A DNA stretch of 20,401 nucleotides, taken from assembly GCA_900128585.1 (NCBI GenBank), contig LT642249.1, forward strand, positions 7,843 through 28,243. The letters run 5' to 3'. The notes under the pieces were generated by a model that searched no databases, was not told where the DNA came from, and was given only the letters and a program-made list of their open reading frames with translations. Position numbers and translations under genes: made by a program. Each line of letters opens with the position of its first letter. Position 1 is the first letter of the stretch. Shown here one piece after another: positions 1 to 8,392 of the stretch. This stretch comes from Stramenopiles sp. TOSAG23-3 (taxonomy: Eukaryota; Sar).

Positions 1-220
1 TATTATTATTTTATTATTATTATATATTATGTTTTGTATAGAGAAGAAGAATGAACATGCATTATATCATACATGAAACAATTGTGAATGTTTACAGACG
101 ATAAATACGCTATGAACGAATGATGTATCCGTCTTCTCTTCACACCGCCCTGATTTATACATTATTCTCAGAGATACTTGGGTTCCAAGTGTGAGAGAGA
201 CCTATTTGTTCAAAAACAAC
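1..220. other. Left-edge spacer and MMADHC 5' region
   Basis: AT-rich non-coding sequence beginning with an ATT/TAT microsatellite (about 1-30). The final 30 bases are open in the frame of the next gene, but only from a GTG, so they are read here as 5' UTR. A pyrimidine/AG stretch ending near position 170 (TTATTCTCAG) could be a splice acceptor for an unseen upstream exon or leader; no matching donor is visible in the window. Confidence 0.5.
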
Positions 221-811
221 ATGTCAGCAAAAACTGCAGATTCGAACAAGGGAGCGGCAAAGAAAATCCGCACCGTCCTTGCGCCAGAATTGTTGCCGGG
301 GTGTGGGGGTGATTTTGAGGTTTCGATCCATTTGCCACCAAAGGCGTTGGAATATGAATTGGATATGATATTCCCCAGCGTAGATGTTAAAAAAGACCAG
401 GTTGTATGTATTTTGACGGCGCAAAAGTCTAAAATGAAACTTTTAAATTGGAACGACGAGACAGCACTTGAAAAAGACTTGTTGCTGGAGCGGTTCGTGA
501 AGTGGGCATCGAGTGTTAGAGAATTCCTCACAGGTATGGGCCCAGAGGGTGGCGAGGGCAACGTAAAATACTGGGCAGACTGGATTGACCCCTGCAGTGG
601 TCTACCAGCGAACGGGGATGGGAACAAAGTGTACGGCGAAGTCGATGGGTTTGAATTGATGTGCAACTACAAAACGAACAATGCCGGGGGGTGCAAAATC
701 CTGTTGCACCCTTCTTGGGAATCCGCAGTGTATCCTGCAACAGTCTTTACCAACGCCCCCGCCGATGTCACCGTGTCCGTCATTCGTAAATTTTTGCCAG
801 AGATGAGGTAA
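221..811 (+). CDS. MMADHC: MMADHC-like cobalamin trafficking protein (cblD type)
   Basis: A protein of 196 residues resembling the conserved C-terminal half of MMADHC, the adaptor that works with MMACHC to route vitamin B12 to cytosolic methionine synthase and mitochondrial methylmalonyl-CoA mutase. The best visible marks are YWADWIDPCSGL (from residue 117), the GGCK segment (Cys158) and the closing VFTNAP...RKF stretch, matching the human order YWADFIDPSSGL, GCCK, IFTNATP. The ATG at 221 was chosen because upstream codons open only from a GTG. The human protein is about 296 residues with an N-terminal mitochondrial leader; this one starts close to the conserved domain and shows no amphipathic presequence, so a cytosolic role is more likely unless an upstream exon is missing. 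The flavin-reductase-like fold of the family is known; its presence here is inferred from homology. It converges on the 91-residue gene. Confidence 0.85.
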   Translation: MSAKTADSNKGAAKKIRTVLAPELLPGCGGDFEVSIHLPPKALEYELDMIFPSVDVKKDQVVCILTAQKSKMKLLNWNDETALEKDLLLERFVKWASSVREFLTGMGPEGGEGNVKYWADWIDPCSGLPANGDGNKVYGEVDGFELMCNYKTNNAGGCKILLHPSWESAVYPATVFTNAPADVTVSVIRKFLPEMR

Positions 812-1105
812 AAAGGACAGCGAACGGAGTTTGACGTTTTACGCGGTGTTAAAACCGGACAACAACAGATTTACTCATTCGTTTTTAGTTTACCAAGGAG
901 AAGAAGAACACCAGCTACTACAGTGATGGGGTTCATATTAGGGTATATCATCCCGACGTTATTTCGTATAAAATATATCATATTTTATTGCGATAGGGTA
1001 TTCTTGAGGCCAACATTACGAGAATACTACGCTATGATACGCTACTACTAATTCATCCGCTCCGTCGACCTCCTTTTGGAGTCCTTCAGGTAATGTACAA
1101 ACAGT
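812..1105. other. Convergent gap between MMADHC and the small spliced gene
   Basis: A 294-base 3'-3' spacer, moderately AT-rich. It has no open reading frame of note and does not contain the repeat found in the other two convergent gaps of this window. Confidence 0.5.
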
Positions 1106-1532
1106 TTACTTTTGGATACCTAGGTTGGCTTCGATGGCTTTGATTCTGGCCAATGCTTCCGCGATCGCTGGGTCAACGCCGGCAACTTCGTCTGCGTGGC
1201 TCTCGTCCTTTGGCAAAAGTTCTGGAATGTATTGTTTGACCCAATAACTCTTTTCGTACGCGCTTTCGTCAGGAAATTTTGGAAGAAGCAAAGCTCCGGC
1301 ACTGTTTTGTTTAATAAGATAGGCAACGTTTCGTTAGTCGTTTGTTCGATTGGTGGATGAGCGAAACAAAGAGACGATAGATGGATAGGGCAAGAAAAAG
1401 GGAGCCGTTCGTCACCGGACGGCTGACGGCTGTCGCACAGGCTATAACTTACAATAAACCGTAGATGAAAGGAGTCGCCGCAGGCCTGCTCATTTCTTTC
1501 GCCAACGTTGCACCAAGACCTCTTGCAGCCAT
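1106..1532 (-). CDS. Small single-span membrane protein, spliced; possibly mitochondrial
   Basis: Two exons on the minus strand: 1532-1453 and 1301-1106, joined across a 151-base intron, giving 91 residues and a TAA stop. The reading frame continues exactly across the junction (exon 1 ends in codon phase 2). The N-terminus is Met-Ala-Ala-Arg with basic and small residues, followed by a single hydrophobic span of about 12-15 residues (TPFIYGLFAGALLLP, around residues 21-35), and then a charged hydrophilic tail with a predicted helix near the C-terminus (AIAEALARIKAIEANL). The short length, one span just after a basic N-terminus and helical tail resemble small accessory subunits of the respiratory chain or ATP synthase. 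That is an inference; I do not recognise the family. It would be missed by single-exon gene finders because exon 1 is only 80 bases. Confidence 0.75.
1302..1452 (-). other. Spliceosomal intron in the small membrane-protein gene
   Basis: Minus-strand donor GTAAGT at 1452 and acceptor AAACAG ending at 1302, length 151 bases. A yeast-like branch site CGACTAACG lies with its adenosine near 1334, about 32 bases from the acceptor. Removing it joins two frames into one continuous protein, and the unspliced frame hits TAA immediately (TTG-TAA at the donor), so splicing is required. Confidence 0.85.
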
Positions 1533-2788
1533 TATTGTAAAATGATATGGATTTGTGTTATAAAAAATAATCAAATTGATTCTTCAGTTGGTTAATATTG
1601 AGAATGCTAGCTTTGCCAATTTCAAAGTGAATTCCTTTCCCACATTTCCGCTATGCTTGATTGATTGGAAGTGGAGGCCGTGGTGAAAACCTTCTGTTAT
1701 AAAAAAATAGAAGAATTATTATTATCATATTTTCTTGTTGAGGAGGACGGGAGGGACGAGGGACGAGGGACGAGAGGAGGAGGATGAAGAAGAGAAAGAA
1801 AAAAAAAGAAATTATTTTTTAAAAAAAGTGTTTTTTGTATAGGGATGAATACCATATAATAAGTATATTAATTCCTATTGTAATGGTTTCATTCCAAGAT
1901 ATGTTTTTTTTATAGTTGCACAGCACAGAAAAACACCTTCATGGACTCGAATCTTTCTATTGCTTCCCATCCTCTGCTCTGTCCTTGTAAACCCTTTGGT
2001 TTCCCTGGACGAAACGTATAGAATTAAATTTCCTATCATATACTTTCATGTATAAGTATAAATATACGTAGATTAATATGTAGGGGAATTATTGGAATGG
2101 GTGTATTTCTATACTTTCACCCAAAGTAAAAAAAGTTGATTTTAAATATTCTCGTTTTCCCTTGTTAGCTATTATATTACTATGTATAATTAATATAGTG
2201 AGTATATAGCATAGGATATAAATGATAGATTTAATTTGATGTGTGGTTTAGAATGGACCAATGCTGTGTATATGTATATTTATTTATTCTTCCTGTAAAT
2301 ATACTTATAATAATTTAAATAATAGTCTTTTCAGAAATGTTATCCTATCTAATTTATTGCCGTGACTGAAATGAGAAGAAAGAAGGAAATCCATTGTTAT
2401 CGAGTCTTCAGTTACCATACTTTAGATTTAAACGTAAGTACAATAGAAGAAAAGAAGAAGGAAAGAGAGAGAAGAAGAAGAAGAAGAAAAGTAGTAGGCA
2501 AATACAATGGAAATAATACAATTATAAAATAAGAAAGTGATTTTGTTGGAGGAGGAGGAAGAAAATAATTATTTTTATTATATATTTTTTTGTTTGTGGA
2601 TAAAGAGAGAGACGAATTAAATTAGAAAGCGGAAGGGACAGCTGAGCATTACATCGAGTTGGCTAGATTGTTGAATGAAAAAGGGGGACGATCGCAATGT
2701 GTGGCACGTGTAGATCAACACAGCGATAATCTGATACAGAATTACTGCTTTTTCATTTTTGTTTTGTTCAGAAAGGAAACTATCAACC
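1533..2788. other. Long divergent spacer, promoters of the small gene and Rieske gene
   Basis: About 1.26 kb with no credible gene. It holds a purine-rich stretch (about 1738-1800) containing a short tandem repeat of GGACGAG (three copies from about 1753), runs of A and T, and a GAA-rich tract at 2445-2490. A GTAAGT at 2432 and a pyrimidine-rich acceptor ending at 2770 (TTTTGTTCAG) could bound a 5' UTR intron of the Rieske gene, but no ACTAAC branch site precedes the acceptor. Confidence 0.5.
2445..2490 (+). repeat. GAA-rich polypurine tract upstream of Rieske gene
   Basis: Almost pure purine sequence with (GAA)n and GAGA interruptions. Purines lie on the sense strand of the following gene, as at several other promoters in the window. 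Confidence 0.8.
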
Positions 2789-3556
2789 ATGTTGAGATCT
2801 GCTATGTTCCGCTCCAGCGCTGGAGTTGCCCGAGCGCAAGCCGTCGCACGCCCAGCTGCTTCTGCTAGTAAGTATTTGCATGCACATCTCCTTTTCACCC
2901 CTTCGTTCCCCGAAGCTTTTGCAAGCAAGAATGCGTTACTAACCCGACATTTTAATCCCTATTCAGCCCGGTTTAATTCAACGGCAAAAGACCACGGAGG
3001 TACTTACGACACAATATACGACGACGTACAAATCGAAAAAGGCGAATCGCGTCGTGCATTTACATACTTAACCCTTGGGGGAGCCCGTTTCTTATACGCC
3101 ACTGGCGCGCGTTTGGCTGCCATGAAGTTTGTGGCCTCTTGGAGTGCATCCGCAGATGTTCTTGCTCTTGCCGCCATGGAAATTGACATTTCCAAAATTG
3201 ATCCAGCCACCTGTGTCACTGTCAAATGGCGTGGAAAACCTGTGTTCATCCGTAGTCGAACAGAGGAAGAAATTTCCGCAGCGGTCAATGTTGACATGTC
3301 AGAATTGAAAGACCCGGAAACCGATGAAGTCCGTCTTGCCGATCCATCCAGACCAGAATGGCTTGTTGTTTTAGGAGTCTGCACCCACCTGGGTTGCGTA
3401 CCATTGCCAAACCAAGGCAATTACAAAGGGTGGTTCTGCCCGTGCCACGGATCGCATTACGATACGTCCGGCCGTATCCGCAAGGGTCCTGCACCATTAA
3501 ACTTGGAGGTTCCACCAACCAAATTTCTTTCGGAAACCTTGTTGAAACTTGGTTAA
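2789..3556 (+). CDS. UQCRFS1: Rieske iron-sulfur subunit of complex III (cytochrome bc1)
   Basis: This carries electrons from ubiquinol to cytochrome c1 at the inner mitochondrial membrane. Exons 2789-2867 and 2967-3556 join to a protein of 222 residues. The N-terminus is a typical presequence rich in Arg, Ala and Ser, with likely processing near RFNST. A membrane anchor region (about residues 50-80) is followed by the hinge [13 protein letters not shown], in the usual place before the soluble head. The head has both cluster motifs: CTHLGC (Cys165, His167, Cys170) and CPCHGSHYD (Cys184, Cys186, His187). That gives all four 2Fe-2S ligands plus the disulfide cysteines. The start is the first ATG, at 2789; upstream codons open only from TTG. 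Without splicing the frame stays open and would give 255 residues with 33 extra residues inside the presequence. Length and motifs are normal for the family. Confidence 0.97.
   Translation: MLRSAMFRSSAGVARAQAVARPAASASKYLHAHLLFTPSFPEAFASKNALLTRHFNPYSARFNSTAKDHGGTYDTIYDDVQIEKGESRRAFTYLTLGGARFLYATGARLAAMKFVASWSASADVLALAAMEIDISKIDPATCVTVKWRGKPVFIRSRTEEEISAAVNVDMSELKDPETDEVRLADPSRPEWLVVLGVCTHLGCVPLPNQGNYKGWFCPCHGSHYDTSGRIRKGPAPLNLEVPPTKFLSETLLKLG
2868..2966 (+). other. In-frame spliceosomal intron in the Rieske gene
   Basis: Donor GTAAGT at 2868, branch site TACTAAC at 2937-2943 and acceptor TATTCAG ending at 2966. The length is 99 bases, exactly 33 codons, with no stop in frame, so a retained intron would lengthen rather than break the protein. 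It cuts codon 27 (A|CC, Thr) inside the mitochondrial presequence. Confidence 0.88.
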
Positions 3557-4353
3557 TTGGTAATTAGATTGGAAAATAGCGAATGAAAATTGTAGACATG
3601 GGTTGTGTTTCCGTTTGGTCCTTTGCCGAGCAAACGGAGGTGTGATTTTGAATGTGTTTACATTAAATATATAATGAGTAATTTTATAAAGTAAAGTAAA
3701 GTGATTGGAAAATTATTATTTCCAACTATCTCGAACATATACTCGTATAAAATAATTGATCTTCTTCTCCCTACTTTTCTTCTTCCTCCTCCGACTACCT
3801 GCTACCGGTACCTGCCCTTTTTTCATTCTATATAGGAACAACAAAACAGAATGCTGTGTCTATATATGAACCGAATACATTGAATACTTATGTGATATGT
3901 ACTTGTTATATTCAATTTACACCATACAGCACAGAGTATCGTCAGTTACATCACCGTCGTCGTCTTCTCTGGCAAAAATGACGAAAAAAAAGAAGAAAGA
4001 AGAACGAAAGAAGCAAAAAAAATTAAACTGCTGCTTCTTCAGTTTCTTACATTGTTTTTTGTTGCTGTTGATGTTGTCAAAATAATAATAAAATAACTTC
4101 CCCCCAGCTATAATACCAACCATTCTTCACGGGTGGTACGATAGTTTCGCAACTTGCTGTCACTAATATTAGCTTCGCTCACTGTGATTTTACAGCGCTC
4201 AGGTTGCAAGGACGGTTGTTGTTCTCTTGCAGGAAAATTTCAGTCAGGCCGAGTCTGGTTGGTTCTAAACTTCAGCTGTTTTTTAATCTTCCAAACGGAG
4301 AATACGTAGAGCCTTTGTGATAGACTACGCTAATATTCTAGTAGTCCGGGAAT
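3557..4353. other. Spacer between Rieske and EF-hand/SH3 genes
   Basis: About 800 bases, AT-rich, with no supportable gene. Visible items are an AAAGT triplet repeat (about 3691-3705), a pyrimidine-rich stretch (about 3761-3800) and a purine tract (3983-4023) upstream of the next gene. A 62-codon reading frame at 3897-4085 consists largely of this purine tract and is dismissed. Confidence 0.5.
3983..4023 (+). repeat. Polypurine tract upstream of the EF-hand/SH3 gene
   Basis: Runs of A with AAGAAG units, purines on the sense strand of the downstream gene, about 330 bases before its ATG. Confidence 0.6.
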
Positions 4354-6699
4354 ATGGCGGACAACTCCCTCAGGACAATTTTTGATAAGTATGTCGACAG
4401 CGCAGGGATGCTTTCCGTTACCGCGTTTGTCAAAGCAATGGGTAAAGTGGACGATAGCCTGGCGGAAGACTCACTCATAACCCTTTTTGAAGCTGTGGAT
4501 TACGACAACAACAAGTTCGTGGACTTTGACGAGTTTAGCTACATGTATTTTAACAGACGAAAGCTTGGTCACAAGACGGAGGTGGAATACAAAGCTCAAA
4601 AAGACACGCTGCACAAACGAAGGACGACGCAGGCAAGGGAGTTGCTGGAAACGGCGCAAAAAGAGAAACTGGAAAAACACTTAAAGGAGTTCAAGGAGGA
4701 ACAACGGAGAAAAGAACAGCTAAAAATAGACAACATGTACAGTAGAATAAAAAACAAAGCTGTTCCGCAAGTGGTGAAGCGAGATTTTGACTCAAGGAAC
4801 GAAGGCATACTAGAGAGTTTGGCGAAAGATTTCGGGTACCCGTTGCCAATGATGTTGGATCTGAAATCTGGCGACAAGGTCCTAGTGATTAAGAAAGGTC
4901 TTGGGCTGGCGTCGCAGAGCTGGTGCTCGGGCAAATTTCACGACCATAAAGGGGTGTTCCCGACTAACATTTTAGACAACAAAGCCATCTACAAGGAATT
5001 ACACGCAAAGGCCGCCCACTACCATGAAAGGAAAGAGCGCCTGCGGGAATTGCAAAAAGAGAAAGATCGAAGAGAAATTGAGCTGGAAATGAAGGAGTGC
5101 ACGTTTAAACCGAAGCTGAAACTACAGAAGAATAAAACGGTCAATTTGACCGCTGAGATTATCGAACCTTTCACAGAAGAAGACATGGAAGATTTTGGCG
5201 ACCAATTTGCCGACGAGGCCTCCGGGTTCAGACCGCACCCGTTGGTTGTTGCGGAGGGGCAGTTTGTAAATATTTTAAAACGCGAGTGTGGAAGAAACAA
5301 GGAATGGAATTTTGCGGAGCTTGGGGTCCAGCGCGGATTTTTCCCTAACCATTGCATAGACGCGCATGCACACGTGCATGCAATGCACAGCAACCATGAA
5401 CATACAAAAAAGCAAATTCAAAAGTACAGGGCCCAGCGGGACAAAGAGTTCAAAAAGGACCACCCGTTTCAACCGAACATAAACTCGAGCCGGCTCAGTC
5501 GGATACTGCCTAATGATTACAAAAAATCGCGAGAGCTACGGGAAGCGAAGCGAAGGCTTCAAAATCGGAAAGATATGGACAAAGAATTGACGTTTGTCCC
5601 TGCCACGTACTTGCCAGGAGACAGTTCCATCAGTGAGTACTGGGAGGCGCCCAACAAAGTGAATGGCAACGGCCGGAGCCAGTACGAGATACTGTTTGGC
5701 CAGAACCAAGCTGCCGAAGAAACAAGCCTTTTTAGGCAGTCGGAACTAGGGAATGTCGCTCACACCCAGGCGGAGGTGTTTCATAAGATTCCAAAAGTTG
5801 ACGTCATCAGAGAATTCAAATGCTCACGCCCAGGGGCAATGGCCCAAATTTTGGTGCCAATGTTTGGCTTGGACCACCCGCCAGGGCTAGAACTTTCCGT
5901 AGGGGAAAGAGTCAGGGTCATCCAGCCATGGATAGGCAAAGACGGGGCGTGGGGCATGGGAAAGGTGGCAAGCACAACCGGGGTCTTCCCCATGTCTTGC
6001 ATAACAAAGGCCGCTGGCCCCGGCAAAGGCAAAGCCAAAGGCAAAAAAAAACATGGGAAGTTGAAGACTGCATTGAAACGCACGGGGAATGGTACAAATT
6101 CAAGCAGGAAAACAAACAAAGTAAAATTTGTGAAGCCCAATCGCATTAGTCCCGTACGGCCCCTCAACAAGCAGAAAAGCAATGGTCCGACCAGTCCTCG
6201 AAACAAGAAAATTAACAAAAAGGCGTCTTTGACTCGCTCGCCTGTGAAGGTCCAGGGGCGCCATCGAAAGCAGAACGAAGAGCCCAAAACCGGCCAAACC
6301 AGCCGAAGCTTGCTTAAAAGCTCGTCGAAACGATTTTCAATTCCGCAAGCAGCCACTGGGACGAAAGGGGTGAGGCTTACAACGGAAGAAAAGAAGCGTT
6401 TCAAAGCGCTGCGGGTACGCGTCAAAGAGAGCCTGTTTAAACAGAAAAACAACGAACGGCGTCCCCACAAGTTATCAGTGGGGCCAAAGCCACACGAGCA
6501 GAAGAATGTTATCATGCACCGTCCAGATTTTATTGCGTGGTTGATATCCAACGATTTAATCGAAACCGAAAACCGTCGGATAGTGGATTATTTTTTTGAT
6601 AGTATTGCCGGTGATGGCCCCACCATCACGTTTCGGCTGGTCAAAAAATCTCTCAGCGACGTTAAGATATCGTTGAAAAAGAAAACTTTGGCTTGGTAA
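4354..6699 (+). CDS. EF-hand, triple-SH3-like, 'TFKP'-motif cytoskeletal protein
   Basis: A single-exon protein of 781 residues. Residues 1-65 form an EF-hand pair: the first loop is degenerate and the second is canonical (DYDNNKFVDFDE, from residue 49). Three SH3-like modules follow, each ending in the signature G-(V/F)-FP: about 155-205 (SGDKVLVI...GVFPTNIL), 294-340 (GFFPNHCI) and 495-550 (LELSVGERVRVI...GVFPMSCI). Between them lie charged coiled-coil helices and short motifs CTFKPKL (about 250), HPFQPNI (about 370) and LTFVPATY (about 412). Such motifs recur in cytoskeletal and flagellar proteins of protists. Residues 553-720 are very basic and low in complexity, suited to binding microtubules, nucleic acid or acidic partners. 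A small conserved-looking C-terminal domain ends the protein. I do not recognise an established orthologue; a calcium-responsive scaffold of the cytoskeleton or cilium is an inference. Confidence 0.9.
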   Translation: MADNSLRTIFDKYVDSAGMLSVTAFVKAMGKVDDSLAEDSLITLFEAVDYDNNKFVDFDEFSYMYFNRRKLGHKTEVEYKAQKDTLHKRRTTQARELLETAQKEKLEKHLKEFKEEQRRKEQLKIDNMYSRIKNKAVPQVVKRDFDSRNEGILESLAKDFGYPLPMMLDLKSGDKVLVIKKGLGLASQSWCSGKFHDHKGVFPTNILDNKAIYKELHAKAAHYHERKERLRELQKEKDRREIELEMKECTFKPKLKLQKNKTVNLTAEIIEPFTEEDMEDFGDQFADEASGFRPHPLVVAEGQFVNILKRECGRNKEWNFAELGVQRGFFPNHCIDAHAHVHAMHSNHEHTKKQIQKYRAQRDKEFKKDHPFQPNINSSRLSRILPNDYKKSRELREAKRRLQNRKDMDKELTFVPATYLPGDSSISEYWEAPNKVNGNGRSQYEILFGQNQAAEETSLFRQSELGNVAHTQAEVFHKIPKVDVIREFKCSRPGAMAQILVPMFGLDHPPGLELSVGERVRVIQPWIGKDGAWGMGKVASTTGVFPMSCITKAAGPGKGKAKGKKKHGKLKTALKRTGNGTNSSRKTNKVKFVKPNRISPVRPLNKQKSNGPTSPRNKKINKKASLTRSPVKVQGRHRKQNEEPKTGQTSRSLLKSSSKRFSIPQAATGTKGVRLTTEEKKRFKALRVRVKESLFKQKNNERRPHKLSVGPKPHEQKNVIMHRPDFIAWLISNDLIETENRRIVDYFFDSIAGDGPTITFRLVKKSLSDVKISLKKKTLAW

Positions 6700-6821
6700 A
6701 TAGACAGTGCGATGAATGTGAAATATGTTGAAAAAACTTCCCTTATTGTGTACGGGTTATGTGTAATTAAAATAATGAAGTTAACTATGGGTCTTTTGAC
6801 ATCGACGCAATTCCACACAAT

Positions 6822-7022
6822 GATTCGGATCATGCATGGAGTACACACATGAGAATGATTAGTCAAGACTCAAGTGACAGGTTAAATATTGATTACACAC
6901 TAAAAACCACAACAGTGGAGATAAGTTCGCAGTACATGAAGTTTAATTACTTTTTAAAAATAATTTTTCGTATTTTTTAATAAATTTTACACTTTAAATA
7001 ACAGCCAATTTTTTGTTTTTAA
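6822..7022 (+). repeat. Dispersed repeat, copy A (convergent 3'-3' gap)
   Basis: Lies between the ends of the EF-hand/SH3 gene and the WD40 gene. It contains three blocks shared with 18730-18959. Block 1 (6822-6874) begins GATTCGGATCATGCATGGAG and includes AGTCAAGACT. Block 2 (about 6918-6940) contains GAGATAAGTTCGCAGTA. Block 3 (6991-7022) contains AAATAACAGCCAATTTT. Blocks 1 and 2 match copy B only in reverse complement, whereas block 3 matches it in the same strand orientation. There is no coding potential. It may be a decayed mobile element, a shared non-coding RNA or a 3'-end element. Confidence 0.75.
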
Positions 7023-7054
7023 AATTTTTAAAATTTAACTTTACTGGGAGTTAG

Positions 7055-8392
7055 CTACTCTCTATCGCGCGGGTTGAACAGCAAAACGTCGCCGTCTACT
7101 GTCCCTGCTATTCTGTCATTTCCGCTTGGATCGAACAAAATATTTGTTACCGTACGCTGCATTTGGTGCTCCCAAGGCTGCACGGGCGTAATTATGGGCC
7201 TGCGGTTGAAAAAATTGTCGTAAACTTGGTGCGATTCGCACTTGTCAGAAACACACGGCCGGTTGCATCTAGTCCGCTGTGTGCCATCGAACTCGTTGCA
7301 GTTATTGTTCTTGGGGGGATCATAAATGTCTCCATTCCAAAAAAGAACGTTTCCTTTTCCTCCAGCCGTTGCAAGAACCTTTCCACCATACCCACTAGAC
7401 CCCGGGCACCACTTCATTGCCGCAATAGTCCCAGTATACCGCTCGTTCTCGTGGCACTCTAAAGTGATGGGGAAATTCGGTTTGCGAATGTCCATTATTA
7501 TTGGCGCACTGGAGTTGTTCTTTAAGGCTGCCAACAAGAAGTCAGGGCCGAACGCCAGCTTAATCACGGGTTCGTTCTTTTCGTAAATAAAATATTCCTC
7601 CGTAGCCCCGCTCGGGACTGGCGCCAACAGCTGCGTCAGGGACTCCTTCCCGCTTCTCTCGTCGTACAAATTGATGGACCCGTCTTCGTGCGCTGTGGCA
7701 AACAGCCCACGCTTGTTGTTGCAAAATTTTACGTCAAAAATCTTAACGAAGTTGTTCTCAAAGCCAGGAACTTGCCAGCCCTTTCTCGGCGACAAAACTG
7801 CTTTTTCAGCCCCTGCATTCAAATCATACATCACGCACTTCGCATCTCCACGGCATGCAATCAACTGGGACGGGTTTGCTCTGTTCCAATCCAAATTCGT
7901 GACCGGTGCCTCGCTTTCCCGTTTGTATTCTATATTGCACACCATCGGGGACTCCGAGTTGCCCGTATTCTCACAGAGGGAATAAATGGTTATACCAAGC
8001 TGTCCACTTGAAACAAATAGGTCTTTCCCCACGTCGTCCGGTCTCCACGCTAGAGCAGACGGGGGGTATGAGTGAAAAATCGGGTCGCAGCACTCTTCGA
8101 ATCCATCGCTTCCCGAACTGTTCGCACGTCTTCCCCGGTTTTTCTTTCCCCTGCCTGTCTTCGAGCGTTGGGCACCGCCTTGCGCCCCACGCCGTAAAAT
8201 ACGCACAAAATTTTCTTCTTGGTTGTAACATGATCCTACGGCAAACCTATCGTAGCCACCACGAGCAGACCATGCAGCTGCGTATATAGGGAAGTCACCC
8301 TCCCATACGCAGAGTGTATCGCCCCCCTTTGCCTTCCCCGCCCGCCTGGCGCCACTTGCCTTCTCTTCGCTGATGCTTTTCGAGAACTGCAT
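7055..8392 (-). CDS. WD40-repeat protein, DCAF7/WDR68/TTG1-like
   Basis: A protein of 445 residues built almost wholly of WD40 blades, expected to form a beta-propeller that serves as a platform for protein binding. The N-terminal run WEGDFPIYAAAWSARGGYDR and the following FAVGSCYNQEENFVRIL resemble the start of DCAF7 (WDR68, plant TTG1/AN11), where 'P-W-x-Y-A-M-N-W-S' and 'LALGSF...N.V.I' occur in the same places. Later blades show APVTNLDWN, KIFDVKFCNNKRGLFATAHEDGS, IMDIRKP and AAMKWCPGS. DCAF7-type proteins bind kinases (DYRK, HIPK), DDB1-CUL4 ligases or bHLH/MYB factors. The blades here are more divergent, with a Lys/Arg-rich insertion near residues 75-100 and a Cys/Asn-rich insertion between the last blades (about residues 365-410), so function should not be carried over closely. 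The start is the first ATG, at 8392; the frame is open slightly further upstream from TTG only. TAG stop at 7055. Confidence 0.88.
   Translation of the reverse strand: MQFSKSISEEKASGARRAGKAKGGDTLCVWEGDFPIYAAAWSARGGYDRFAVGSCYNQEENFVRILRRGAQGGAQRSKTGRGKKNRGRRANSSGSDGFEECCDPIFHSYPPSALAWRPDDVGKDLFVSSGQLGITIYSLCENTGNSESPMVCNIEYKRESEAPVTNLDWNRANPSQLIACRGDAKCVMYDLNAGAEKAVLSPRKGWQVPGFENNFVKIFDVKFCNNKRGLFATAHEDGSINLYDERSGKESLTQLLAPVPSGATEEYFIYEKNEPVIKLAFGPDFLLAALKNNSSAPIIMDIRKPNFPITLECHENERYTGTIAAMKWCPGSSGYGGKVLATAGGKGNVLFWNGDIYDPPKNNNCNEFDGTQRTRCNRPCVSDKCESHQVYDNFFNRRPIITPVQPWEHQMQRTVTNILFDPSGNDRIAGTVDGDVLLFNPRDRE

Noticed and set aside
3897-4085. A 62-codon plus-strand frame with a lysine-rich centre.
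   Set aside because: It consists mostly of the polypurine tract and AT-rich flanks, with no domain and no codon bias like the real genes.
5781-6551. Long open frame (256 codons) on the minus strand opposite the EF-hand/SH3 gene.
   Set aside because: It mirrors the lysine-rich coding strand, giving Phe/Leu-rich nonsense without motifs; a shadow frame.
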